In this document: one piece after another, positions 27,457 through 35,467 of the stretch | How positions within the stretch are numbered: the first letter of the stretch is position 1 | How the letters are laid out: each line of letters begins with the position of its first letter | Assembly (NCBI GenBank): GCA_028281495.1 | Contig: JANQJU010000029.1 | Location: 62,001-126,000 of the forward strand | Source of the DNA: SAR324 cluster bacterium | GTDB taxonomy: Bacteria; SAR324; NAC60-12 | Reading direction: 5' to 3' | Length of the DNA: 64,000 bases | Program-made: the position numbers and the translations under genes | The notes under the pieces: model-generated | What the model saw: only the letters and a program-made list of their open reading frames with translations | The model's database searches: none | What the model was told of the DNA's origin: nothing

Positions 27457-30400
27457 TCATTCTTGTGGTCCCAACTGCTGCTTGGCCCATTCGAGGATTT
27501 GCTCATACCGATTTTGACCCGGAGGGGGTGGGCGTGTGAGCGATTCATACGCTTCAGGAGGAAACAGAGGCGGTGGTTCCGAAGAACGGACAATTTCCAA
27601 ACCCTCGACTTTCATTTCCAACGCGAATTGCAAACCCGCATAAAAGGCTTTGTAGAGGGGGGTGGCTTTTCCGTCTTTTAAAAACATGAGAAATGGCTCC
27701 AGATTCCATAGACGAACCGAGTCGTCTGATGAAGCTGAAGCGATGAGTTTTCCATCAGGACTGAAGGCGACTCCCCAAACGTTGGATTGATGCCCTCTGA
27801 AAATGTTGAGAGGCTGTCCTGTATCTCGATCCCAAAGTCGGACGGTGTTGTCAAAGGAGGCAGAGGCTACGAGTTCTCCATCGGGACTGAAGGCGACTTC
27901 TAAAACACTAGATTGGTGCCCATGGATAACCCTGTGAGTGCTTCCATCCGCCCAATTCCAGAGTCGAACAGTGTTGTCGGAGGAGGCAGAGGCAATGAGA
28001 TTTCCATCAGGACTAAAAGTCACACTATTGACGTTACCCCAATGCCCTCTAAGAATGCGTTGGATTTTTTTATTTTCCCAATCCCAAAGTCGGACGGTGT
28101 TGTCATCAGAGGCAAAAGCGATGAGGTTTCCTTCAGGGCTGAAAGCCACGCTTCTGACGTTACTTCGATTATTCTCTAAAACACTTAGGAGTGCTCCAGT
28201 TTCATAATCCCAGAGTCGAACGGAATCATCGTTGGAAGCGGTCACTATTAATTTTTGATTAGGGCTGAAATCGACTCCATATACGTCACCCTGATGGCCT
28301 CTAAGAGTTTTTAGAAGTTTCCCAGTTTTGGGGTTCCATAGACGCACCGTGTCATCATGAGACGCAGAAGCAATGATGTTGCCGTCAGGACTGAACGCAA
28401 CATGATTTATTGTATTCCTATGTCCCTCTAAGATTCGTTGCACCCCTCCAGTTTTTCTATCCCATAGATATATATCGTTATCGACAGACGAGGAAGCAAC
28501 CAGTTCTCCGTCCGGACTAAAGGCCACACCATATACAGGTGACCGATGGCCTTTTAGGATGTTTGGAGGGTTGAAGAAATTTCGGTCCCATAGACGTACC
28601 GTGTTATCCGCAGATGCAGAGACCACAAGTTCTCCATTGGGGCTGAAATCGACACTACGAACAGTGTCTTGATGACCTTTGAGTGTTTTGAGGATTTCTC
28701 CAGTCTGTCGATGCCATAAGTAGATTGCATTGTCGTCAGAGCCAGTGGCAGTAACTTGCCCTTTCGGAGCAAAGGTTATGCTACGAGTGGAGTCGAAATT
28801 TCCTTCAAGTGTTTTTTCCGTTTTTAAGGTCCTTCGATTCCAAAGACGCACAGTGCCATCGGCAGAAGAGGAGGCGATGAATTTTCCACCAGGACTAAAG
28901 TCTACACTGAAGACAAGATTTTTATGACCTCGGAAAGTCGCTTGGTGATCGCCCGTGTATTGGTTCCAAACGCGCACTGTTTGGTCCGCGGAAGCAGATG
29001 CAATAAGTTCTCCGTTGGGGCTGAATGCCACGCTATATACATGGCCTGTATGTCCTCTAAGGATTCTTAGATTGCTTCCGGTATTTTGATCCCATAAGAA
29101 AACGGCATTGCTGGAAGCCGATGCTAATGTTGCGCCATCGGGACTGAAGGCTACATCCGAGGCAGATTGCCAATGTCCACTAATGGTTTTTATGAGCTTG
29201 CCAGTATGTCGGTTCCAAAGACGCACAGTTTTATCCCTGGAGGCTGAAGCAATAACTTGCCCGTCTTTGCTAAAAGCAACCGCATTCACGGTGTTCCGAT
29301 GGCCTTTCAAAATGTTGATAATTTCACCCGTCGTTGGGGACCATAGACGTATGGTCCGGTCCTGGGAAGCGGACGCGATGAGTTGCCCATCAGGACTAAA
29401 GGCAACACTATGGACGTCAGATTTATGAGAGTCTTGAAGGCGGGAAACCCATTTTTCATGAGAAAAATCATGAAACCACTGAGAATCAAAAAGTTGTTGG
29501 ATCAATTCAGGTTCTATGAGGCTCAAGTCGGAAGGGATATCTTGAGTCAATGCTGCTCCTGTGAACAGCAACCCATGTTTGAGATCATTTAAGTTTTGAG
29601 TTTGGGAATAGGCATTGAAGGCATTCAATGCTTTTGCTTCATAAAATTTAGCTAGATTGTAATTGGCTGCAAAAGCCTGCTTTTTTGCTTCTTCGCTTTT
29701 CTGAAAAGTAATTTCTTTTTGCTTTTCGGCTTCAACTCGATTCGTTTTTGCTTCTTCGCTTTTCTGAATCGCAAGGTCTCTTTGTTTTGCCGCTTCGGTT
29801 CGATTGGCCTCGGCTTCAAGAATTTTCCGTATTGCAATGTCTTTTTGTTTCTCCGCTTCGATTCGATTAGCCTCCGCTTCTAGGCTTTTTTGAATTGCGA
29901 TATCTTTTTGTTTTTCGGCTTCTTGACTACTTCTAAAGGCAAAGCCTGCAGCTAACAGCGCAAGCACCAAAAAGACGGTCACGATGATAGTCAGTAGTCG
30001 GAAATTTCTTAGGGCTTTTTGTTGCTGTTGTGCCAACGTTTCGCTGACTCGTGCTTTTTCTTCCAGCAGGGCTTCGCGTTCTTTTTGTTGTCGCAGTTGT
30101 TTGTGCAGTTGAACGGCTTCCTGTTCTTCGCTCTTTAGCAAGAATCTACGGGCTGTATGATAATCTGGATGATATTGTTCTGCCCAAGTAGCGTAGCCAA
30201 ATGGTCCTTCCTTCCACTGTAAAGCGATTTGTAGATCCCTACCATGATATAAGGCCGCTTGGCCTTGCTCGTAAAGCACAGCAGTTTCTGCCAATCGTCG
30301 ATAAATGGTTGCCGCTTCCGATTCTTCCTCGACCCAAGCTCCTAGTGTCTTCCATTGGCGGATCAGGCTTTCATGAGAAATATCCACCAATGGGTTTTGG

Positions 30401-31503
30401 CTTTGGCTTTCGGTAGATAAGACCAAAAAATTGCGCCCTTGTACCCGGAAAGTATCGATGAGCTTGGACAGCGTTTTAGCGGGGATTTGTATAATATTCG
30501 CTATCTCATAGAGGTGCTTCGGTCGACGAATCAGGCGATTTTCCGAATCGATTTCTGTAATAGTTTGGAAAAGGCGTTTGACACGATCCTGGTCTGTTTC
30601 TTCTAAGTCCGTCAGCACTTCGCTCAAATGTTTGTCCAATGCCTGAGAGATTGTGAACACTTGTTTGTAATCAGGAATATCGAGTGTATTTCTACCTTCG
30701 TGGACACATCGCTCCCAAGTACGCATCAGGACATGCTGCAATAGGGGCAAGTCATCCCGATTTTCACCGCTTTCGTTGAGTAATCGATCTAGCAAGCGAG
30801 GTGTGATTTCGTATTTAGCTAATTGGAGTGGACCGAGAATGGCCTCTTGTCGTTGTTGACGAGTGAGGCGGGGTACCAAATATTGACTGCGATTCATCGC
30901 TTCTGGCAAACCATAGAATTGGTCGCAGTCGCCTAAAAAATCCGAACGCATGGTCAAGCATACAAAAATGGGGCAATCATTTTGTTCGATCAATCTAAGT
31001 AGCAACCCCATAAACTCTTCAGCATGATCTTGATCGGTTTCATAACGATAGCGAAAAATTTCTTCGAACTGATCGACGAGGAGCAACATGTTGGCATCGA
31101 AGGCATTTAGGGCGGGTTGGATCGTTCGGATAAGTGCTGTGATTCCTTCTTGGCGAATTGCTTGAAAGAATTCTTCCAGGGTATCGGAGGGCATAGCGAG
31201 GGCTTGATGCATTGCAACGGCCAGATTGTGTAGTGGGTTCCCCCCTGGTTTCATCTTCGCAATTTTCCATAAATCTCGATCTTGAATCAAAAATCCTGCT
31301 TCAAGGTTGGGAATCAATCCGGCACGCACCAACGAAGATTTTCCAGCACCGGAACTACCGACTATGGATAAAAACCGTGTTTGATGTAACCGTTCCAGCA
31401 AAGCTCGCAGTTGTTTCTTACGACCGAAATAATAAAGGTTGTCCTCACTCTCAAAAGGGCGCAATCCCACAAATGGATTTCTTGGCAAGCTGGTTTCGGT
31501 CAT
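27457..31503 (-). CDS. nSTAND-type NTPase with transmembrane helix, coiled-coil repeats and 14 WD40 repeats
   Basis: Residues ~8-400 are a STAND NTPase: NPFVGLRPFESEDNLYYFGR, Walker A GSSGAGKSSL (49-58), Walker B LLLVDQFEEIF (140-150) and a following winged-helix-like part. A coiled coil (~455-500) leads to one strong membrane helix (~503-523). Then come four 21-residue repeats (EAEKQKDIAIQKSLEAEANR type, 528-611) and 14 WD40 repeats (~694-1267), enough for two seven-bladed propellers. STAND proteins oligomerise when their sensor domain finds a ligand, and commonly switch on an effector. The TIR gene just upstream overlaps by ATGA (31500-31503). If the helix spans the membrane, NTPase and propellers lie on opposite sides. 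Ligand unknown. Confidence 0.9.
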   Translation of the reverse strand: MTETSLPRNPFVGLRPFESEDNLYYFGRKKQLRALLERLHQTRFLSIVGSSGAGKSSLVRAGLIPNLEAGFLIQDRDLWKIAKMKPGGNPLHNLAVAMHQALAMPSDTLEEFFQAIRQEGITALIRTIQPALNAFDANMLLLVDQFEEIFRYRYETDQDHAEEFMGLLLRLIEQNDCPIFVCLTMRSDFLGDCDQFYGLPEAMNRSQYLVPRLTRQQRQEAILGPLQLAKYEITPRLLDRLLNESGENRDDLPLLQHVLMRTWERCVHEGRNTLDIPDYKQVFTISQALDKHLSEVLTDLEETDQDRVKRLFQTITEIDSENRLIRRPKHLYEIANIIQIPAKTLSKLIDTFRVQGRNFLVLSTESQSQNPLVDISHESLIRQWKTLGAWVEEESEAATIYRRLAETAVLYEQGQAALYHGRDLQIALQWKEGPFGYATWAEQYHPDYHTARRFLLKSEEQEAVQLHKQLRQQKEREALLEEKARVSETLAQQQQKALRNFRLLTIIVTVFLVLALLAAGFAFRSSQEAEKQKDIAIQKSLEAEANRIEAEKQKDIAIRKILEAEANRTEAAKQRDLAIQKSEEAKTNRVEAEKQKEITFQKSEEAKKQAFAANYNLAKFYEAKALNAFNAYSQTQNLNDLKHGLLFTGAALTQDIPSDLSLIEPELIQQLFDSQWFHDFSHEKWVSRLQDSHKSDVHSVAFSPDGQLIASASQDRTIRLWSPTTGEIINILKGHRNTVNAVAFSKDGQVIASASRDKTVRLWNRHTGKLIKTISGHWQSASDVAFSPDGATLASASSNAVFLWDQNTGSNLRILRGHTGHVYSVAFSPNGELIASASADQTVRVWNQYTGDHQATFRGHKNLVFSVDFSPGGKFIASSSADGTVRLWNRRTLKTEKTLEGNFDSTRSITFAPKGQVTATGSDDNAIYLWHRQTGEILKTLKGHQDTVRSVDFSPNGELVVSASADNTVRLWDRNFFNPPNILKGHRSPVYGVAFSPDGELVASSSVDNDIYLWDRKTGGVQRILEGHRNTINHVAFSPDGNIIASASHDDTVRLWNPKTGKLLKTLRGHQGDVYGVDFSPNQKLIVTASNDDSVRLWDYETGALLSVLENNRSNVRSVAFSPEGNLIAFASDDNTVRLWDWENKKIQRILRGHWGNVNSVTFSPDGNLIASASSDNTVRLWNWADGSTHRVIHGHQSSVLEVAFSPDGELVASASFDNTVRLWDRDTGQPLNIFRGHQSNVWGVAFSPDGKLIASASSDDSVRLWNLEPFLMFLKDGKATPLYKAFYAGLQFALEMKVEGLEIVRSSEPPPLFPPEAYESLTRPPPPGQNRYEQILEWAKQQLGPQE
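27703..29424 (-). repeat. Fourteen ~123-126 bp WD40-coding repeats
   Basis: The coding DNA for the propellers is a head-to-tail array whose units encode variants of VAFSPDG-LIASAS-D-TVRLW. Units are about 41-42 codons and strongly alike, so the array is prone to slippage or gene conversion. Confidence 0.88.
29671..29922 (-). repeat. Four 63-bp repeats coding a 21-residue coiled-coil unit
   Basis: Four consecutive units encode EAEKQKDIAIQKSLEAEANRI-like segments between the membrane helix and the WD40 repeats. Regular spacing suggests a length-variable helical stalk. Confidence 0.85.
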
Positions 31504-33026
31504 GAGGAGCCTCCTGAAAATAAGGGAGAAATGCGATCTGGGTCGATCTCCTCACGATGTGTGTTGTCCAACATACGGATATTCAATAGTGGCGGAAGCT
31601 TGGGTAATTGATCGGGACCTTCGTTGCCAGGAAGCAATAGAATCCAGACCGTTTCCAACATCGTATCGCTATCTTTCATGAACTGTTCAGCAGCGATTTT
31701 GACAACTTTTTCAATCCGACGTTTGAGCCATGTGGCCTCTACCCTACCGAACAAGAAAATCAGATTTTTGACACGCTGGGCCATTTCTTCGAAAAGATCC
31801 AAGCTTCGGACAGGGTCATAAGATTCCTGGCTAAATTCTACATGCACTCTTTGTTGTGCTAGCAATTGAGCCAATTGGAATGCTTGAAACTGGTCCTTCT
31901 GGTGAGTGTCCACCAAAAATGAAGCAGGAGCTTCTGACGGTGATAACTCGACTTGCAGCATTTGAATTCTTTCACAAACATGATCAATCAATTCGAGAGG
32001 AGATGATCGGATGAATTCATAGCTTCTATTCGTGCGTTTCCCAGTTTCCAAGCCTTCTATCAATTGGCGTTGTATGGGTTCCTCAATGTGTTCAAGTTGG
32101 AGGGTTTTTGGAACCCATATGAGCTGAGGCAGGGGGCTATTTAAGGCAAACTTCAGTTGAGATTGAGGGTAGGTAGTATTTTCTTGGCCCTCTATTTCTC
32201 GACCTGGCCATTCGTCGAGCAAATGCACTGTGAGTTGTGCTTCCTCCAAGGCCTTCTGCATTTGGTCGTTGTGTGATTGAGCGGAATAAGGAGGAGGAAT
32301 TTTTTTAATATCAGTGATGCCTAATTGTTTTGTCTCAGCAATCAGTTTTTTCCGTTGATAGGTCAAGGAGTCTGCAACATCGGCAAAAAACACGGTGAGT
32401 GAAGAAGACTCAGAACTTTCTGGTGTTGCAACAGGAGGAAATTCTGCTTCCTGTTGTTGGTGAGAAGTCGGGGGCAGCGAGGGGTCGGCTAAGATCTGAT
32501 CGACGGCATCCACGACCTTGCGGAGTTGAGATTCAAAAAGTTCGGAACGTGGATTAGTGAAATCCCCCAATTCGTCAGGGCTATTGGCATCATGCAGTAC
32601 AAATCCGGTAGTATCTTGAAATGCCTCAGGCCACTGCTGATGGTGGAAATTTCCAAGCAGCAAATTGAAAATGCGTAAGTGGTCTCCAACACGCAAGGAT
32701 CGGAGAGATTTTTGATGGAACTCGTGAAACCAACGCAACTCTTTCTGGCAATAATCGGATTGTTGATAGTTTCGCGAGTGGAACGCAAAAAAGAGAAATG
32801 AGGACTGAATTGCTTTTTCAATGGAATCGTTAAACACAACGGCTCCATCCATTCGCAACTCGTCTTGCCAGATCGAGAGGTTTTTGAACCCACGTCGACG
32901 TTTCAGTTGATTTTCAAATTCTTCCAGAAATCGATCAATCCAACCCCGCCGTTCAGATGTCGGACCATTGTCATCTCGCGCATAGCTGATAAAAATGTCG
33001 TGTTCATAGCCCGATACTTCACCCAT
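31500..33026 (-). CDS. TIR-domain effector with two further TIR-like/Rossmannoid domains
   Basis: Residues ~8-150 are a TIR domain: YEHDIFISYARDDN, then SSFLFFAFHSRNYQQSDYCQ, with Glu96 in CQKEL in the place of the catalytic Glu of NADase TIRs. A second domain (~209-355) opens LTVFFADVADSLTYQRKKLI and has YPQSQLKFAL. A third (~370-500) opens ASFLVDTHQKDQFQAFQLAQ and contains LIFLFGRVEATWLKRRIEKV. This tripartite layout is recalled from TIR proteins paired with nSTAND genes. GGAG lies seven bases before ATG 33026. TIR NAD+ cleavage on activation by the nSTAND partner is inferred. Confidence 0.85.
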   Translation of the reverse strand: MGEVSGYEHDIFISYARDDNGPTSERRGWIDRFLEEFENQLKRRRGFKNLSIWQDELRMDGAVVFNDSIEKAIQSSFLFFAFHSRNYQQSDYCQKELRWFHEFHQKSLRSLRVGDHLRIFNLLLGNFHHQQWPEAFQDTTGFVLHDANSPDELGDFTNPRSELFESQLRKVVDAVDQILADPSLPPTSHQQQEAEFPPVATPESSESSSLTVFFADVADSLTYQRKKLIAETKQLGITDIKKIPPPYSAQSHNDQMQKALEEAQLTVHLLDEWPGREIEGQENTTYPQSQLKFALNSPLPQLIWVPKTLQLEHIEEPIQRQLIEGLETGKRTNRSYEFIRSSPLELIDHVCERIQMLQVELSPSEAPASFLVDTHQKDQFQAFQLAQLLAQQRVHVEFSQESYDPVRSLDLFEEMAQRVKNLIFLFGRVEATWLKRRIEKVVKIAAEQFMKDSDTMLETVWILLLPGNEGPDQLPKLPPLLNIRMLDNTHREEIDPDRISPLFSGGSS

Positions 33027-33059
33027 TTCTTGACTCCAAACGACAGTAAAAGTGCCAGC

Positions 33060-33107
33060 CTCACTTGTTGTTGTATTACCTCACTTTGGTGCGGTTTTAC
33101 AAGTGAG
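33060..33107. promoter_or_regulatory. Inverted repeat in the promoter region of the TIR/nSTAND operon
   Basis: CTCACTTG (33060-33067) and its exact complement CAAGTGAG (33100-33107) frame the short cyclase/TIR intergenic space, with a third partial copy CTCACTT near 33080. Spacing fits an operator pair rather than a terminator. No binding protein is identified. Confidence 0.3.
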
Positions 33108-33152
33108 CCTCGCTTCAAAAGCTCGGAATGGGCCAATTTCGACAATGCAAAA

Positions 33153-35408
33153 TCAATTCTGCTGCATATGCAGCACGCCATCCCAATCATCATCGGGGGG
33201 ATGGGTTTGGTAGTGTTGGCAACGGTCGAGGTAGATTTGGGAAACGGTGTCGTCAGGATAAAAATCGAGGCATTGCTGGAAGAAAGGAATGGCAGCATCC
33301 CATTGTTGGGCATAATAGTGTTGTTTGGCTTTTTTGTAAGGGGAGAGCAAGAGCTGTTTTTGGTAGTGGAGGGCGGATGTCGGTTCGCACAGGACTTCAA
33401 AGATCCATTCTGGTTTTTGTTTGCCTTTCACAGAAATCAGGCCGAGTTCACGACAGATGATGCCGCGTTGTTTCAGAGCTTCGTAGGTGGCAAAAGTGAT
33501 AATAATGGGCACACGATACAGCTTGGTCAATTGTTCAACCCGTGAGGCCAAATTGACGTTGTCGCCAAGAACGGTGGAATCCATGCGATCTTCAGATCCG
33601 ACGGTGCCGATGATCACCTCGCCCGTATGGACCCCCAAGCCAATTTCGATAGGGGGATAACCCGATTTGGCACGATGGACATTGTATTTGTGGGTCGCCT
33701 GAATCATGCCGATGGCGGCATGCACCGCATCGTCAGCAGAATCGTAGGGACGGTCGAACAACGCCATGATTCCATCGCCAATGAATTTGTCGATGAAGCC
33801 GTGGTACTTGTGAATGGGGTCGTTCATCCGCTGTAAAAACGAATTGAGAAAGTTCATCACCTCTTGAGGGCTCAACGTTTCCGACAATTTGGTAAAGGCC
33901 CGAATATCCGAAAAGAGCACAGTGATCGTTTCTGTTTTGGCCTGACCCAATTTGATGTTTTCAAGGCCTCCAGAAGCAATGCGTTTTAAAAATTGCCGTG
34001 GTACGAATTTTTCAAAAGTCTCATTCATGGTTTGCAAACCACTGAAAGCTTGTTTTTGTTGGTTTTGAGCCTCTTGAACCGCAGAAACCATTTGGTTGAA
34101 TGAATCGGCAAGCGTGCCAATTTCATCTCTCGATTCCACCTGCACACGCAACGCCAGATTCCCTTGAATGATCCCATTCACACCTTCCATGACATCGCTC
34201 AATGGATTTTCCACCAAACGACGCACGAGGAAACGAGTGAGCATCATCAAGATCACGAGCAAAAACAAAACAATCACACCAATCACCAAGATAATCTCCT
34301 GTGTTGCTTGTTGGATAAAATCAGCATTGGACAATGTGATGGGGTAGATCGAATCGGAACCTTCTTGAAAATACGGTTCCTGCGTTTGTGCACCGAGATA
34401 TTGGGCTTCATTCAAGGTGACCCATCCGGAACGATTGATTTGCAGTGGAGCATCTTCGATTCCTAAAGAAGAAAATCCCAATATCCCTGCCTTCACAAAG
34501 CCAAAATCCCCCTCTAATTTTTTTTTGATGCTCTGCAACCACGACGAATCCAGCCGTTTTTCAAAGATCAAGATGGCCAAAGGCGATACATGGGTTTGTT
34601 CGGTGATTGGATTGAAGATATTTCCTGAAAGAACCGTTTCGATATGTAAGACGATGCTGTCACCGTTCCAGTATTGCTCAAAAAGCTGTCTTTGGTGGTT
34701 AGGGTCGATTTGAAATGCGGTGTCTAAGGAAACATTGCCTGGAGACAATCCGCTATCGGCCAACACTTGATTAGCTGTGTTGTCATTAAATCCCAAGAAT
34801 TTCATTTTTTGGGCGATGGATAAAAACTCATTTGGAGAGTACGGGTGAACCAAGGCAGTTGGCCCCAAATAGCTTTGAGGGTGGTTTTTGCCTTTATGAT
34901 AAAAAAAGTTCAAATGGACATTTTGAGAATCCATTTGGATGAAAGGCAGCGCGGGCAAATCGTCGAAAATTTGATGAGGAGAGAGGAAGATCAACTCCAA
35001 CTTGGAAAGCTGTTCGATTCTCAAAAAATGGAATAGGCTCTGAAACAGCTCATATTGATGTTGAAAAACAATGGCCTTTTTTGTGTTATTGAGCGGAATA
35101 CGTTGATTCTGAATGCGGGAATACAAGGCACTATTCTTTGCCAATTCTTGAAGGGGGGGGGTGAAAGTGGGTTCTGAAGTGAAATTTTGAATGATATCCC
35201 TGGAATGTTCTGAAATCTCATGTAAAGCCCCTTGAAACCGGCTCAATTGCAACTGCAATTCTTGTTGCTTTTGTTTAATGATATGGTTTTGAAAAATGTA
35301 AACACTGATACTGACGGTTGCGATTGTAAACACGAAGAATAGCAGGCTGAAAAAGAAGGCAATTTTTTGATGTAGCCGTAAGTGGGTTAATAGATTTTGA
35401 GAAGCCAT
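33153..35408 (-). CDS. Class III adenylate/guanylate cyclase with extracytoplasmic sensor and HAMP
   Basis: An N-terminal membrane helix, a large periplasmic sensor region (~40-350), a second helix (~358-380) and a HAMP linker precede the catalytic domain (~500-680). It holds FSDIRAFTKLSE and KFIGDGIMALF (metal aspartates) and NLASRVEQL (transition-state Asn/Arg), so it is predicted active. SVKGKQKP supplies the Lys typical of adenine recognition, which favours cAMP. A short TPR-like C-terminus follows. It is 126 bases upstream of the TIR gene on the same strand; a shared transcript is possible but not shown. Confidence 0.9.
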   Translation of the reverse strand: MASQNLLTHLRLHQKIAFFFSLLFFVFTIATVSISVYIFQNHIIKQKQQELQLQLSRFQGALHEISEHSRDIIQNFTSEPTFTPPLQELAKNSALYSRIQNQRIPLNNTKKAIVFQHQYELFQSLFHFLRIEQLSKLELIFLSPHQIFDDLPALPFIQMDSQNVHLNFFYHKGKNHPQSYLGPTALVHPYSPNEFLSIAQKMKFLGFNDNTANQVLADSGLSPGNVSLDTAFQIDPNHQRQLFEQYWNGDSIVLHIETVLSGNIFNPITEQTHVSPLAILIFEKRLDSSWLQSIKKKLEGDFGFVKAGILGFSSLGIEDAPLQINRSGWVTLNEAQYLGAQTQEPYFQEGSDSIYPITLSNADFIQQATQEIILVIGVIVLFLLVILMMLTRFLVRRLVENPLSDVMEGVNGIIQGNLALRVQVESRDEIGTLADSFNQMVSAVQEAQNQQKQAFSGLQTMNETFEKFVPRQFLKRIASGGLENIKLGQAKTETITVLFSDIRAFTKLSETLSPQEVMNFLNSFLQRMNDPIHKYHGFIDKFIGDGIMALFDRPYDSADDAVHAAIGMIQATHKYNVHRAKSGYPPIEIGLGVHTGEVIIGTVGSEDRMDSTVLGDNVNLASRVEQLTKLYRVPIIITFATYEALKQRGIICRELGLISVKGKQKPEWIFEVLCEPTSALHYQKQLLLSPYKKAKQHYYAQQWDAAIPFFQQCLDFYPDDTVSQIYLDRCQHYQTHPPDDDWDGVLHMQQN

Positions 35409-35467
35409 CCGATTCCATTTTGTAGTTCTTGACCCGTTCTAATCTATGCAATTGAAAGGAAGGTCTT

